From assembly GCA_017940895.1 (NCBI GenBank), contig JAGAXM010000015.1, forward strand, positions 1 through 64,000: a stretch of DNA of 64,000 nt, written 5' to 3'. Below are positions 1-8,379 of this stretch, one piece after another. Within the stretch, counting starts at the first letter, position 1, and each line of letters starts with the position of its first letter. Origin of the DNA: Clostridiales bacterium. GTDB taxonomy: Bacteria; Bacillota; Clostridia; Saccharofermentanales; Saccharofermentanaceae. The notes below the pieces were generated by a model. It was not told the origin of the DNA. It ran no database searches and saw only the letters and a list, made by a program, of their open reading frames with translations. The translations under genes were made by a program, and so were the position numbers.

Positions 1-337
1 GCAATGATACCGATCCTTTAAGCACATACAAAGGAGAGTAGTTATTCTGGGCATAGTAAGTGTTGAGCATCATCATGCGCTCGTCGCCCTTGAATGTCTT
101 CTTTATATGGGCGATACCTGCCGCAAGGGATTCTTCAAGATCCCTCTCTTCCCTTTGAACTTCATCGGCTCTCTTATACAGAGGAAGTACAAGGAAGTTT
201 ACCGCGAGGCTTAAGATGATTATCGCGAAGCCCGGATGTCCCACGATTCTGTGGGCTATTGAGAAGACAACCTCGAAGAAAAGTTCGAGCGGTCTTATAA
301 CAAGATCGAAGAAAATTGTCAGTAATGACGGTATCAA
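1..337 (-). CDS. YidC/Oxa1-family membrane protein insertase homologue (partial, C-terminus beyond window)
   Basis: The first 112 residues of a YidC/Oxa1-type protein can be read. They show a hydrophobic N-terminus, a transmembrane segment around residues 33-50 (GFAIIILSLAVNFLVLPLY), and then the charged cytoplasmic hairpin ending in NNYSPLYVLKG, which corresponds to the conserved YidC loop before the next membrane segment. YidC proteins insert and fold membrane proteins. The start is TTG at 337, preceded by AAGAGGA with good spacing; it overlaps the stop of the CDP-glycerol transferase gene, so the two are translationally coupled. Its place at the end of a polysaccharide operon, away from rnpA-rpmH-jag, suggests a paralogue serving envelope assembly rather than the housekeeping copy; that is inference. 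The 3' end lies outside the window. Confidence 0.8.
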   Translation of the reverse strand, partial: MIPSLLTIFFDLVIRPLELFFEVVFSIAHRIVGHPGFAIIILSLAVNFLVLPLYKRADEVQREERDLEESLAAGIAHIKKTFKGDERMMMLNTYYAQNNYSPLYVLKGSVSL

Positions 338-1581
338 TTGTTTTCCTCTTCACTTAACTCATTTAACTTATTGATCAGAAAATCGCATGTGTCTGCAGTA
401 GCATTTCCCGCATTCATCCAACCCTTTGTTCTGGCTTCCGCTCTTGCGGAACCGTAAGACGGATCGTTAATACATTCATCGATCATCGACTTGAGAGAAC
501 CCTTATAGTCATCGGTTATCTCCTTACCGAGTCTGGGCAGCATCTCGAATGTCCAGGGAGTCTCATCAAGCCACCATGCGTCATAAGGATCCTTGGAGAA
601 TCCGGCATTGGCATACATTATCGGCTTGTCGAATACGAGCAGATAGTCGAAGATGACACCGGAGAAGTCCGAGATCATGATGTCTGCCCTGCTTAAGATA
701 TCGAAGTTGTCATTGTCTCTGTTCCACTCGAAGTTATCGTTCTCCGGGAACTGCTTCATAAGCTTTTCGATGAGTGCAGCCTCCGAAGTAAAAGACTGCG
801 GGTGAGGTCTTACCACGATATGATATCCGGTCTTAACAAGCTCATCGAGAAGGTCGGCACCGTATCTTGTGAGCAGACCGGAAGGACCCCATGACGGAGC
901 AAGAAGAACAGTCGTCTTATCCTTCTTATCTAATGTGCTCGTATAAGAGTCGAGGCGCTTCTTCATCTCATCGAGATATGTTATACCGACAATCTTTATC
1001 TCTTTCTCGGGAAGATTTCTTAACTTCTCGAGTTCTCTTGTCTGCTTAACCTGAGGCTCGCCCGACAAAAGCAAAGAGTCATAATAATCAGTTCCGAACA
1101 TCCTGTAAAGAGAGATGTTCGCAGGAGAATGAAGTATATGCGAATAATGATTTACGGTCTTTGAACGCTTCCACTGATATACATTAAGTCCGGGAGTTGT
1201 GGAAAGTACGATATACGCATTAAGGATATTGAGTCTTGAGAAGGCTTTGTTGCCCTCACCGATAAACTCACATGTTACATATTCCTTATCCTTGCCGTAT
1301 TCCAGAGCAGGATCATCGGCAGAAGCCGTATAATACCAGATCTTCTGCCCCCTCTTCTCCATCTCGTCACAGATCGGCTTAAATACATTCCAATAGCGCT
1401 TGTGATCGGAAAAGATAACAATAGGAAGCTTATTCTTATCAATCTTGGCTTTCTTACCGCCGGAGAGTATGAACTTGATCTTAATAAGAGCGGTTCTTAA
1501 GAAGAATACAACAACACCGATAATGCCTATCAGTATTGAAAACAACATACTTCCCGTACCGGGATCTATATACAAAGTCAC
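334..1581 (-). CDS. CDP-glycerol glycerophosphotransferase family protein (TagB/TagF-like)
   Basis: This 415-residue protein has an N-terminal membrane segment (about residues 11-30) and a GT-B-like domain typical of CDP-glycerol:poly(glycerophosphate) glycerophosphotransferases. Visible motifs are HILHSPA near 148, RPHP at 258-261 and SDFSGVIFDYLL near 304-315, where the family carries catalytic and nucleotide-binding residues. Enzymes of this family move glycerol-phosphate from CDP-glycerol to a teichoic acid primer or to a sugar. Here it probably adds glycerol-phosphate to the locus polysaccharide at the inner membrane face. The start is GTG at 1581, eight bases after an AGGAG. An extended -10 element lies just upstream, so it may have its own promoter. 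It is followed, overlapping, by the YidC homologue. No CDP-glycerol synthase (TagD) is visible in the window. Confidence 0.87.
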   Translation of the reverse strand: MTLYIDPGTGSMLFSILIGIIGVVVFFLRTALIKIKFILSGGKKAKIDKNKLPIVIFSDHKRYWNVFKPICDEMEKRGQKIWYYTASADDPALEYGKDKEYVTCEFIGEGNKAFSRLNILNAYIVLSTTPGLNVYQWKRSKTVNHYSHILHSPANISLYRMFGTDYYDSLLLSGEPQVKQTRELEKLRNLPEKEIKIVGITYLDEMKKRLDSYTSTLDKKDKTTVLLAPSWGPSGLLTRYGADLLDELVKTGYHIVVRPHPQSFTSEAALIEKLMKQFPENDNFEWNRDNDNFDILSRADIMISDFSGVIFDYLLVFDKPIMYANAGFSKDPYDAWWLDETPWTFEMLPRLGKEITDDYKGSLKSMIDECINDPSYGSARAEARTKGWMNAGNATADTCDFLINKLNELSEEENN

Positions 1582-1606
1582 AGTTCATTCTCCTTTCAAA
1601 CGCACA

Positions 1607-1615
1607 ATTATATCA
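1607..1615 (-). promoter_or_regulatory. Extended -10 promoter candidate for the CDP-glycerol transferase gene
   Basis: On the minus strand TGATATAAT reads as a perfect extended -10 (TG, one base, TATAAT). It lies about 26 bases upstream of the GTG start at 1581, close to the 3' end of the preceding gene. The position 17 bases upstream reads TTTTGG, a poor -35, so recognition would depend on the extended -10. Confidence 0.45.
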
Positions 1616-1623
1616 CAGACAGA

Positions 1624-2589
1624 TCAAATCCAAAACTTTTCTTTAGGCTCCTTCATATCCGCATCTGTAAGCGCTTCAAACACCGCCCCGTCAGCCTTGA
1701 GCATGTTGTATATCTCATACGCATAATAGATATCATGTATAGATATACCTATGTTGTACGCAAGTATTCTCTCCTGATCGTTCTTTCTTCCCTCAGCCTT
1801 GCCGTTAACAACATCACTTACCTCGGCGTAGTACTTGTAACGCGAGAAATACTTAAAGTGATCGACGTGACCGGTATCATCTGCGAACACCTTATCGAAA
1901 AACAGGTCACAGTTCGTAAAGCCTCTCGTATGCACCGGCACTACAAGAACACCTTCCTTAAAGCAATCGTCGGTCGCAATATCATTCTCGAAATAAGTCG
2001 CACACGATATTACGACATCCGAGTCTTTAATACACTCAGGCGCACTGTCAACTATAGTGAAGTTAATATTATCGAAGTCCTTGAAGCGCTCCATGAACAG
2101 CTCAGCCTGATCCTTATAACGAAGCAGCTTTATGTTGATCGGTCTGTCGATCTGTGAGAGCAGCACCAGAAGGCTTGCCCTTGCGATATTGCCTAAGCCT
2201 ATCAATGCGAGTGTGTCCCAACCGGATTTCGCGAGGTGCATGACAGAATGTGCGGCAACCGCTCCTGTTCTCATTGCCGTTATCCAATTGCCGTCCATGA
2301 GCGCGAGAAAATCGCCGTTCGTAATATTCATAAGCAGGATCTTGCTGTCCAGCGCGGGCTTACGCTCAGGGTAGCGCGTTACCATCTTAACGCCTCCGAC
2401 ATCAACCCCCTGCATGTTATAAACAACACTTGGCATTACATTGCAAAATCTGTTGCCGTCAAAGCTCATATGAGTCTTGGGAGGAAGGAAAGTATTATCC
2501 TTCTCCTGAATCATTTTGCTTACCCACTCATAGCAGTCCGCAGGTGATATATTGAGATTTTTGATGTCTTCAAAACCGATAACTTTCAT
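1624..2589 (-). CDS. Ornithine cyclodeaminase / mu-crystallin family protein
   Basis: The 321-residue product matches the ornithine cyclodeaminase, alanine dehydrogenase and mu-crystallin superfamily. A Lys-containing GVKMVTRYPER stretch lies near residues 66-76, TAMRTGA at 104-110, and a Rossmann nucleotide motif GLGNIA at 131-136. The family uses NAD(P) on amino-acid or imine substrates: cyclising ornithine to proline, making alanine, or assembling siderophore and opine-like amino acids. The substrate here cannot be read from sequence. The start chosen is ATG 2589, preceded by AGGAGTATTAAG; a longer reading to 2670 lacks a site and runs over the upstream gene. Its place between two envelope proteins and a CDP-glycerol transferase suggests it makes an amino-acid-type decoration precursor, which is a guess. 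Confidence 0.82.
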   Translation of the reverse strand: MKVIGFEDIKNLNISPADCYEWVSKMIQEKDNTFLPPKTHMSFDGNRFCNVMPSVVYNMQGVDVGGVKMVTRYPERKPALDSKILLMNITNGDFLALMDGNWITAMRTGAVAAHSVMHLAKSGWDTLALIGLGNIARASLLVLLSQIDRPINIKLLRYKDQAELFMERFKDFDNINFTIVDSAPECIKDSDVVISCATYFENDIATDDCFKEGVLVVPVHTRGFTNCDLFFDKVFADDTGHVDHFKYFSRYKYYAEVSDVVNGKAEGRKNDQERILAYNIGISIHDIYYAYEIYNMLKADGAVFEALTDADMKEPKEKFWI

Positions 2590-2605
2590 CTTAATACTCC
2601 TCTCT

Positions 2606-4276
2606 TTATCTGAATCCGATTCCGAAGTTGTGCCATATATTCTGGTAATCCGGAGATACGGATATTGCATCTATCACATCTTCACGGGTCGCACCGCCGT
2701 CAAGCTCCGCGATCCAGTTCATAAGTTCGCTTCTTGACCCGTTTCTTAAGAGCATAAGCCTGTAGATCGCCTCAATAAACTGAGCATTGCTGCAGTCAAA
2801 ACCGTTATTGTTATATATTTCCCAAATTACTGAGTCAGGAGTCCTGTTGGATCCGACCAGGATCTGCACCATATTCTTTACTTCATCGATCGACGGGAAT
2901 CTTAAGTATCCCATTCTGTATACCCTTACGACATAATCCGACGTATTGCGGTAAAAAGCATCATCGCACATCGGATCATCGTATATGATCTCGAACGAAC
3001 GGCCGCAAGTTCCTTCATAATCGCCTTTTCCGGTTATATCGACCCATGCGGTCCCGGGAAGATAATTATTCCAGTACGACAGTTCATAGTCTCTGCCTTC
3101 CTGAAGAACCGTTCCGTCAAGTTCTACCGTGACCTGCTCAGGGTTCACCGCAGAACCTGTGTAAGACGCTGTTTGAGACACGGTAATATCTGCAAGACGC
3201 ATATCATTTTGAGGAATATCCGAAGATGACACAGTCTCATAATAGTCATTATTCTCGGATCCTATACGAAGATAATCCGACTCTCCTTCAGGGGCTGCCA
3301 TAAGCGAGGCTTCACCGTCATCTGATACGGTTATATAAAGACCGGTCTCCACATTATTGACCGTAAAGTAAGGTGTTCCCTCCACGGAATTGATATCCCA
3401 CAGGTACGCCGATGAAGCCTGATCGTAATTGCCTGCAAAAAGACTTCCGTCGATAACACAAAGTGTCTTGGTAACACCGTAGGAATCAAAAGAGATCTGA
3501 TAATGATCCCCGTCAGGAACTATATCGAATCCTGTTGCCTCATCTTCGCCGAGGCCGACAGTATAGTCATCAAAGCCCTTCATTCTGACTTCTATTCCAA
3601 GCATCGTATCACGGGAATAGATCTGATAATTCCCCGCCTCGACAGCCGCTGCAAGGTTAAGTGCTTTAAGAACGGCCACCACCAGCAAAGCAGACACAAA
3701 GACCGCATAAACAAACTGTATGACATACTTTAGTGTCTCTTTGTTCACGGACCATAAATATAACGTTACAGCCAAAGATATAATGATCACAGAGATGACG
3801 GAATAAAGACCTACCAGAGATCTGAAACCGTACGTATTCTGTCCGTACAGAAGATAATTACGGATAAAACCTTTTGCCGCACATATATATGAAGCACCCA
3901 TAACACAAGAGAAGAACGAGAACACAGTAAGAGATGTCGTCTTAAGATCGGCCTGCGCCGCAAGCAGGGCGATAAGTGCCGTATCCAGAACATAAGAGAT
4001 ATTCATCTCAAACTGTAAAAACAGACCGGATGCCGCAAGTATCGCGATGACTACAAACAATGAGTCATTTCCTTTTCGCTTATTTGTAATGATGCCGAGC
4101 ACGCCGATAAAAGCCGCAACGAGCCTTGCTATTCCGTCAAACTCGGAAGGAAGAGCATCAAATACGGGAGTCAATCCCCGAAACCATGATGCGAACAGCA
4201 AAACCAGCGCCGGTACGTTCAGTATCAATGACGGATCGATGCCCTTTATCTTCTGTCGAATCTGCCCGGTACTCAT
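2606..4276 (-). CDS. Polytopic membrane protein with lectin-like, Ig-like and DUF4214-like C-terminal regions
   Basis: This 556-residue protein has an unusual layout. About residues 15-205 hold roughly seven hydrophobic segments. Residues about 215-340 form a beta-rich region with recurring aromatic and YQI-type strands, resembling a RICIN-like beta-trefoil. Residues about 360-435 match the Firmicute surface repeat with YTGSAVNPEQVTV, DYELSYWNN and GTAWVDITGKGDYEGT. Residues about 440-550 resemble DUF4214 (FIEAIYRLMLLRNGSR, then an ISVSPDY ending). DUF4214 occurs in many surface and glycan-related proteins, but its role is not firmly known. The start ATG 4276 overlaps the stop of the small exported protein upstream, so the two are probably made together. 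I infer that the soluble part faces outward and binds glycan or wall polymer. No catalytic motif was recognised. Confidence 0.7.
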   Translation of the reverse strand: MSTGQIRQKIKGIDPSLILNVPALVLLFASWFRGLTPVFDALPSEFDGIARLVAAFIGVLGIITNKRKGNDSLFVVIAILAASGLFLQFEMNISYVLDTALIALLAAQADLKTTSLTVFSFFSCVMGASYICAAKGFIRNYLLYGQNTYGFRSLVGLYSVISVIIISLAVTLYLWSVNKETLKYVIQFVYAVFVSALLVVAVLKALNLAAAVEAGNYQIYSRDTMLGIEVRMKGFDDYTVGLGEDEATGFDIVPDGDHYQISFDSYGVTKTLCVIDGSLFAGNYDQASSAYLWDINSVEGTPYFTVNNVETGLYITVSDDGEASLMAAPEGESDYLRIGSENNDYYETVSSSDIPQNDMRLADITVSQTASYTGSAVNPEQVTVELDGTVLQEGRDYELSYWNNYLPGTAWVDITGKGDYEGTCGRSFEIIYDDPMCDDAFYRNTSDYVVRVYRMGYLRFPSIDEVKNMVQILVGSNRTPDSVIWEIYNNNGFDCSNAQFIEAIYRLMLLRNGSRSELMNWIAELDGGATREDVIDAISVSPDYQNIWHNFGIGFR

Positions 4277-4779
4277 TGAAGCCTCATATACATATTGATG
4301 TTGCCGTCATCGACAGGCATCAGCACCGCACGCGAATCTTCGGTCTCATACAAGGCAAGCCCGTACTCTTCATTGATCATCAGAAAATACATAGAGTTGC
4401 CCAAGCGATCGAATCTCCATCTGAAAGCATCGCCGTCGCCGTTATCATCCATAACGAGGTTTTGATCTTCACCGGCGCCCAGATACATGGGATCGCCGCT
4501 TATTACTTTATATATCTGATATGAATCTGACTCTTTATCGTAAATGAATTCGAATGTATCGTTATACCGGTCGTCGTGGTTAAACGAGAATACCTGTGCA
4601 TCATCAGACATCGACACACTCAGAAGTCTGAACGAAGTATAACAATAGATATGCGATGAATACTCATCCCCGAGCACGCGGTTACCGACAGGCCATTTGA
4701 TAGCGAATGCCGTAATCATGATAATGAGGCATCCGACAATGATATTAGCCAATACTCTCTTGTCGGTCTTCTTTGCCAT
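4273..4779 (-). CDS. Small membrane-anchored or exported protein with lectin-like beta region
   Basis: This 168-residue protein begins with a Lys/Arg-rich start and one hydrophobic segment (about residues 10-28), typical of a signal anchor. The rest is a beta-rich domain with repeated aromatic blocks: FEFIYDKESDSYQIYKV, then FRWRFDRLGNSMYFLMI, then GLALYETE. The pattern is like the middle region of the next gene and resembles a partial beta-trefoil of the RICIN type. No family was recognised with certainty. It overlaps the upstream GT2-GtrA gene and the downstream membrane protein by a few bases, so all three are likely coupled. A role in binding or anchoring the polysaccharide outside the membrane is inferred from position and fold type only. 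Confidence 0.6.
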   Translation of the reverse strand: MAKKTDKRVLANIIVGCLIIMITAFAIKWPVGNRVLGDEYSSHIYCYTSFRLLSVSMSDDAQVFSFNHDDRYNDTFEFIYDKESDSYQIYKVISGDPMYLGAGEDQNLVMDDNGDGDAFRWRFDRLGNSMYFLMINEEYGLALYETEDSRAVLMPVDDGNINMYMRLQ

Positions 4780-5840
4780 CAGTAGATGAATTTTCTCTGA
4801 ATATAGTAGCTTGCGAGAAACAATACTATATCAACCGGTATCTTAACGCCAAGCTCCGGTACCGCCGGGAACAGAGCCACGAACAGAGTAACGAGCACAG
4901 CCGACAGTGACATCTGTATAACGGCAAGGAACACATATCGCGGGAACGATGTCGTGTGCTTCTTTCCGCTGTTAAAAACGAATTTATAGTTAATAAGATA
5001 GTTATATGCTGCAGAAATGACTCTCGCCAATACTGTCGCAGCCGCTACATAGATAGCTGTATCTATAAGCAGGACCAGAAGCTTGCAGAACACATGGAAA
5101 AGGACAAGATCGATCACAGACGAGGACAAAGAAGCGAACATGAACTTCGCGAAAATAATTCCGAAGATCTTATATATCCTTATCGAATCCTTGACGGGAT
5201 TAAAGTGAGTCTGGTGGTTCTCCTTGGAATCGTAGATGGTCTTTATCGGAACCTCAACGATCTTATATCTGTCCTTGGTAACAACGAGCATTCTCGTCTC
5301 GAACTCGAATCTCTCGCCTTCGACGTCGAGAAGCTCTCTCATGAATTCACGGGATATACCGCGAAGTCCGGTCTGCGTATCCGAGACCTTTACTCCGCAC
5401 AGATAACCGAAGACTTTAACCGTCAGGGTATTGCCGGCGCGCGACTTGAACGGGACGTTCTCTCCGGAGAAATCCCTGACGCCCAATATCAGGCTGTCGG
5501 GATTATCTTTAAGCGCATCCATACACTTCTTAATGCACTCGACAGAATGCTGACCGTCCGAGTCTGCGGTTATGCAGCCCGTTGCCTCAGGCATGTTATC
5601 GAGTATGTACGAGAATGCTGTCTTAAGAGCTCTGCCCTTGCCTCTATTAACTTCGTGGTGCAGTACCACTCCGCCCATGGGCTTTACGATCTGCTCTGCC
5701 TGCTCGAAAAATCCGTTATAAGACTCCCCGCTTCCGTCGTCGACTACAACAACAGGTCCAAGCCCTGCTTTGTTCAGGTCTGTAAGTATTGCCGGGAATC
5801 TTTCATCCGGCTCGAACGAGGGGATTACTATCGGTATCAC
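4779..5840 (-). CDS. Glycosyltransferase family 2 fused to GtrA-like membrane domain
   Basis: Residues 1 to about 205 are a GT2 domain of the polyprenyl-phosphate sugar synthase (DPM1-like) kind, with VVVDDGSG, a NRGKGRALKTAF stretch, TADSDGQH as the metal-binding Asp motif, and DTQTGLRG. Residues about 225-353 are a four-helix GtrA-like membrane domain (Asn-rich NYLINYKFVF is characteristic). Such fusions are predicted to load a sugar onto undecaprenyl phosphate and pass it across the membrane, as in bactoprenol-linked glucosylation or teichoic acid side-chain systems. A matching GT-C transferase is needed to use the product; candidates in this window are the membrane proteins at 9365-11554 and 11557-12945. 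The start is GTG 5840 with only a weak ribosome binding site. Confidence 0.88.
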   Translation of the reverse strand: MIPIVIPSFEPDERFPAILTDLNKAGLGPVVVVDDGSGESYNGFFEQAEQIVKPMGGVVLHHEVNRGKGRALKTAFSYILDNMPEATGCITADSDGQHSVECIKKCMDALKDNPDSLILGVRDFSGENVPFKSRAGNTLTVKVFGYLCGVKVSDTQTGLRGISREFMRELLDVEGERFEFETRMLVVTKDRYKIVEVPIKTIYDSKENHQTHFNPVKDSIRIYKIFGIIFAKFMFASLSSSVIDLVLFHVFCKLLVLLIDTAIYVAAATVLARVISAAYNYLINYKFVFNSGKKHTTSFPRYVFLAVIQMSLSAVLVTLFVALFPAVPELGVKIPVDIVLFLASYYIQRKFIY

Positions 5841-5849
5841 TTTGCTTTA

Positions 5850-6422
5850 TCAGAACTTGAATGCGTCTTTGATTTCGGGATAGTTTCTGTCTCTGTCGTT
5901 TATGTTAAGCGGCGTTCCGTCCGAGAACTTGTCTCCGACAACATCCGGCCACTCGATACCGATATCGGGATCATTCCAGCGCAACCCGCCTTCATCACCC
6001 TGGTGCCAGAAGTCTGTTACCTTATAGCAGAACTCTGCAGTCTCGCTCAATACGAGGAAGCCGTGAGCAAATCCTTCTGAGATCAGGAACTGCTTCTTGT
6101 TCTCCTCAGAAAGAAGAACTCCGTACCACTTACCGTATGTAGCGCTGTCCTTGCGAAGATCAACTGCGACATCAAAGACCTCGCCCTTGATAACTCTTAC
6201 GAGCTTTGCCTGCGGATGCTGCTTCTGATAATGAAGACCGCGGAGAACTCCTCTTACCGACATAGACTGATTGTCCTGAACAAATACCTGATTCAGTCCG
6301 GCTTCAGCCATATCCCTCTGGTTATATGTTTCCATAAAGTAACCGCGCTCGTCACCGTGTACTGCGGGTTCGATAATATAAAGTCCTTCAATGGGTGCTT
6401 TAGTAACTGTAATCTGTCCCAT
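5850..6422 (-). CDS. rfbC: dTDP-4-dehydrorhamnose 3,5-epimerase
   Basis: The 190-residue protein is a cupin-fold RmlC. It has GVLRGLHYQ with the catalytic His, a VRVIKGEVFDVAVDLR strand, YGKWYGVLLS, and FAHGFLVLSE. RmlC inverts carbons 3 and 5 of dTDP-4-keto-6-deoxyglucose on the way to dTDP-L-rhamnose. Length fits the family (about 180-190). It is the last of four consecutive rml genes, overlaps the rmlD stop by one base (ATG at 6422), and is followed after nine bases by the GT2-GtrA gene. Together the four genes provide all steps from glucose-1-phosphate to dTDP-L-rhamnose. Confidence 0.95.
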   Translation of the reverse strand: MGQITVTKAPIEGLYIIEPAVHGDERGYFMETYNQRDMAEAGLNQVFVQDNQSMSVRGVLRGLHYQKQHPQAKLVRVIKGEVFDVAVDLRKDSATYGKWYGVLLSEENKKQFLISEGFAHGFLVLSETAEFCYKVTDFWHQGDEGGLRWNDPDIGIEWPDVVGDKFSDGTPLNINDRDRNYPEIKDAFKF

Positions 6423-7315
6423 TAGTCCTCCTTAAGTTCCTCAAGATATCTGGAAAGCGCATCCTGCCATGTCGGCAGTGGTGTAAATCCGTTCTGCATG
6501 AGCTTTGATTTATCAAGTCTTGAATTAAAAGGTCTTGCCGCCTTGGAAAGTCCGTACTCCGCTGTTGTTACGGGTGTGACCTTTGTAGACAGACCTGCCT
6601 GACGATAGATCTCACATGTGAAATCGTACCATGAGATATATCCGCCTTCGTTGGTAGCGTGATAATAACCGTACTTCTCCGTCTCGGCCATATCGACAAG
6701 TAGTCTTGCAAGGTCATATGTATATGTGGGGGTTCCCACCTGATCGTTAACGACTCTTACCTCATCATGAGTCTTACCTACATTGAGCATGGTCTTAATG
6801 AAGTTCTTGCCGTTCTTACCGAATACCCATGCGATTCTTACGATGAAGTACTTATCGAGAAGTCCCGATACTGCGAGCTCGCCGTCGAGCTTGCTCTGAC
6901 CGTACACGTTAAGAGGCGCATAGTTTCTGTCGTCCGGCTGCCAAGGTCTTTCACCCTGTCCGTCAAATACGTAATCTGTGCTGATGTAGATCATCTTCGC
7001 ACCGGCTGTTCTTGCAGCCTGAGCGATGTATCTTGTGCCTTCGCTGTTGATCGCTCTTACCTTGGGCTGGTTCTCCTCGTCCTCGGCAGCATCTACAGCA
7101 GTCCATGCAGCGCAGTGAACGATAACGTCAGGCTTGATGGTTGCAACTGCCTTGGCAACTTCAGCCTCATTCGTAATATCGAGTTTTACATAAGGAAATG
7201 AGCTATTAACCTCATCGATGATATCCGTACCGACAGCTTCGTAACCTCTTTTATCGAGTTCGTTAAGAACATCGTGACCCAGCTGTCCGCCTACACCTGT
7301 AACAAAGAATCTCAT
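6422..7315 (-). CDS. rfbD: dTDP-4-dehydrorhamnose reductase
   Basis: The 297-residue protein is an extended SDR enzyme of the RmlD type. It has the Rossmann motif TGVGGQLGHDV at the N-terminus, ISTDYVFDGQG with the catalytic Thr/Asp region, and YGQSKLDGE containing the YxxxK pair. RmlD makes the final NAD(P)H-dependent reduction to dTDP-L-rhamnose. The length matches the family. It lies three bases downstream of rmlB and is coupled to rmlC, consistent with one transcript from the promoter near 9304. Confidence 0.95.
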   Translation of the reverse strand: MRFFVTGVGGQLGHDVLNELDKRGYEAVGTDIIDEVNSSFPYVKLDITNEAEVAKAVATIKPDVIVHCAAWTAVDAAEDEENQPKVRAINSEGTRYIAQAARTAGAKMIYISTDYVFDGQGERPWQPDDRNYAPLNVYGQSKLDGELAVSGLLDKYFIVRIAWVFGKNGKNFIKTMLNVGKTHDEVRVVNDQVGTPTYTYDLARLLVDMAETEKYGYYHATNEGGYISWYDFTCEIYRQAGLSTKVTPVTTAEYGLSKAARPFNSRLDKSKLMQNGFTPLPTWQDALSRYLEELKED

Positions 7316-7318
7316 CTC

Positions 7319-8338
7319 TTACTTATCTCCGTACATCTTCTCGTAGTAGTTCTGATACTCGCCGCTGATGATCGGCTGCCACCACGCCTCATTATCGAGA
7401 TACCATCTGATAGTCTTGACGATACCGTCAGCGAACTTTGTCTCAGGAAGCCAACCCAGATCGTTATGGATCTTCGTGGGATCGATGGCATATCTTCTGT
7501 CGTGACCAGCACGGTCTGTTACGTATGTGATTAGGTCTTCGGACTTGCCGAGCTCCTTCAGGATAAGCTTAACGATGTCGATGTTGGCCATCTCGTTGTG
7601 ACCGCCGACGTTATAGACCTCTCCTACCTTACCGTTGTGGATAATAAGATCGATAGCCTTGCAGTGATCCTCTACGTAGAGCCAGTCTCTTACATTAAGT
7701 CCGTCGCCGTATACGGGCAAAGACTCGTCGTGAAGAGCTCTGATGATCATGAGAGGGATGAGCTTCTCGGGGAAGTGATAAGGACCGTAGTTATTCGAGC
7801 ATCTCGAGATAGTTACGGGAAGTCCGTATGTTCTGTAGTACGCGAGAACGAGAAGGTCCGCGCCTGCCTTTGAAGAAGAATACGGTGAACTTGTGTGGAT
7901 AGGAGTCTGCTCTGTGAAGAACAGGTCGGGACGGTCAAGAGGAAGGTCTCCGTAAACCTCATCCGTCGATACCTGATGGTATCTCTTAACGCCGTACTTT
8001 CTTGAAGCATCCATGAGTACGGAAGTACCGATGATGTTTGTCTCAAGGAAGATCTGGGGGTTCTCTATGGAACGGTCAACGTGAGACTCCGCAGCGAAGT
8101 TTACCACGATATCGGGCTTCTCCTCAGCGAAAAGCTTATCAACAGCTTCCTTGTCGCAGATATCAGCCTTAACGAATCTGAAATTGGGATTATCCATAAC
8201 AGGCTCGAGTGTAGAAAGGTTACCTGCATATGTGAGCTTATCAAGGCAGATGATCCTGTAATCCGGATGTGCCTTGAGCATATGGAATACGAAGTTGCTT
8301 CCGATAAAACCTGCGCCGCCTGTTACGATAATATTCAT
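7319..8338 (-). CDS. rfbB: dTDP-glucose 4,6-dehydratase
   Basis: The 339-residue protein has the NAD motif GGAGFIGSNF at its N-terminus, VNFAAESHVDRSI, the HQVSTDEVYGDL block containing Thr-Asp-Glu of the active site, and YSSSKAGAD with the YxxxK pair. It converts dTDP-glucose to dTDP-4-keto-6-deoxyglucose, the branch point to both rhamnose (RmlC/RmlD here) and the 3-amino sugar (FdtA/FdtB at 19.9-21.4 kb). The start is ATG 8338, preceded by AAGGAG; upstream in-frame codons lie in the rmlA reading region and lack a site. A 41-base gap separates it from rmlA. Confidence 0.96.
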   Translation of the reverse strand: MNIIVTGGAGFIGSNFVFHMLKAHPDYRIICLDKLTYAGNLSTLEPVMDNPNFRFVKADICDKEAVDKLFAEEKPDIVVNFAAESHVDRSIENPQIFLETNIIGTSVLMDASRKYGVKRYHQVSTDEVYGDLPLDRPDLFFTEQTPIHTSSPYSSSKAGADLLVLAYYRTYGLPVTISRCSNNYGPYHFPEKLIPLMIIRALHDESLPVYGDGLNVRDWLYVEDHCKAIDLIIHNGKVGEVYNVGGHNEMANIDIVKLILKELGKSEDLITYVTDRAGHDRRYAIDPTKIHNDLGWLPETKFADGIVKTIRWYLDNEAWWQPIISGEYQNYYEKMYGDK

Positions 8339-8379
8339 GTCAATCTCCTTAATTTCAAATCGGGTACTAGTATAACCGA

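Noticed and set aside
4956..6080. A 374-codon open frame on the plus strand
   Set aside because: It lies antisense to the GT2-GtrA and rmlC genes, shows no recognisable family, has no ribosome binding site, and its Arg/Cys/Tyr-rich composition is typical of a reverse-strand shadow.
8339..8379. Possible internal promoter between rmlA and rmlB
   Set aside because: A TATACT is present but lacks a -35 and TG extension, and the two genes clearly belong to one operon.
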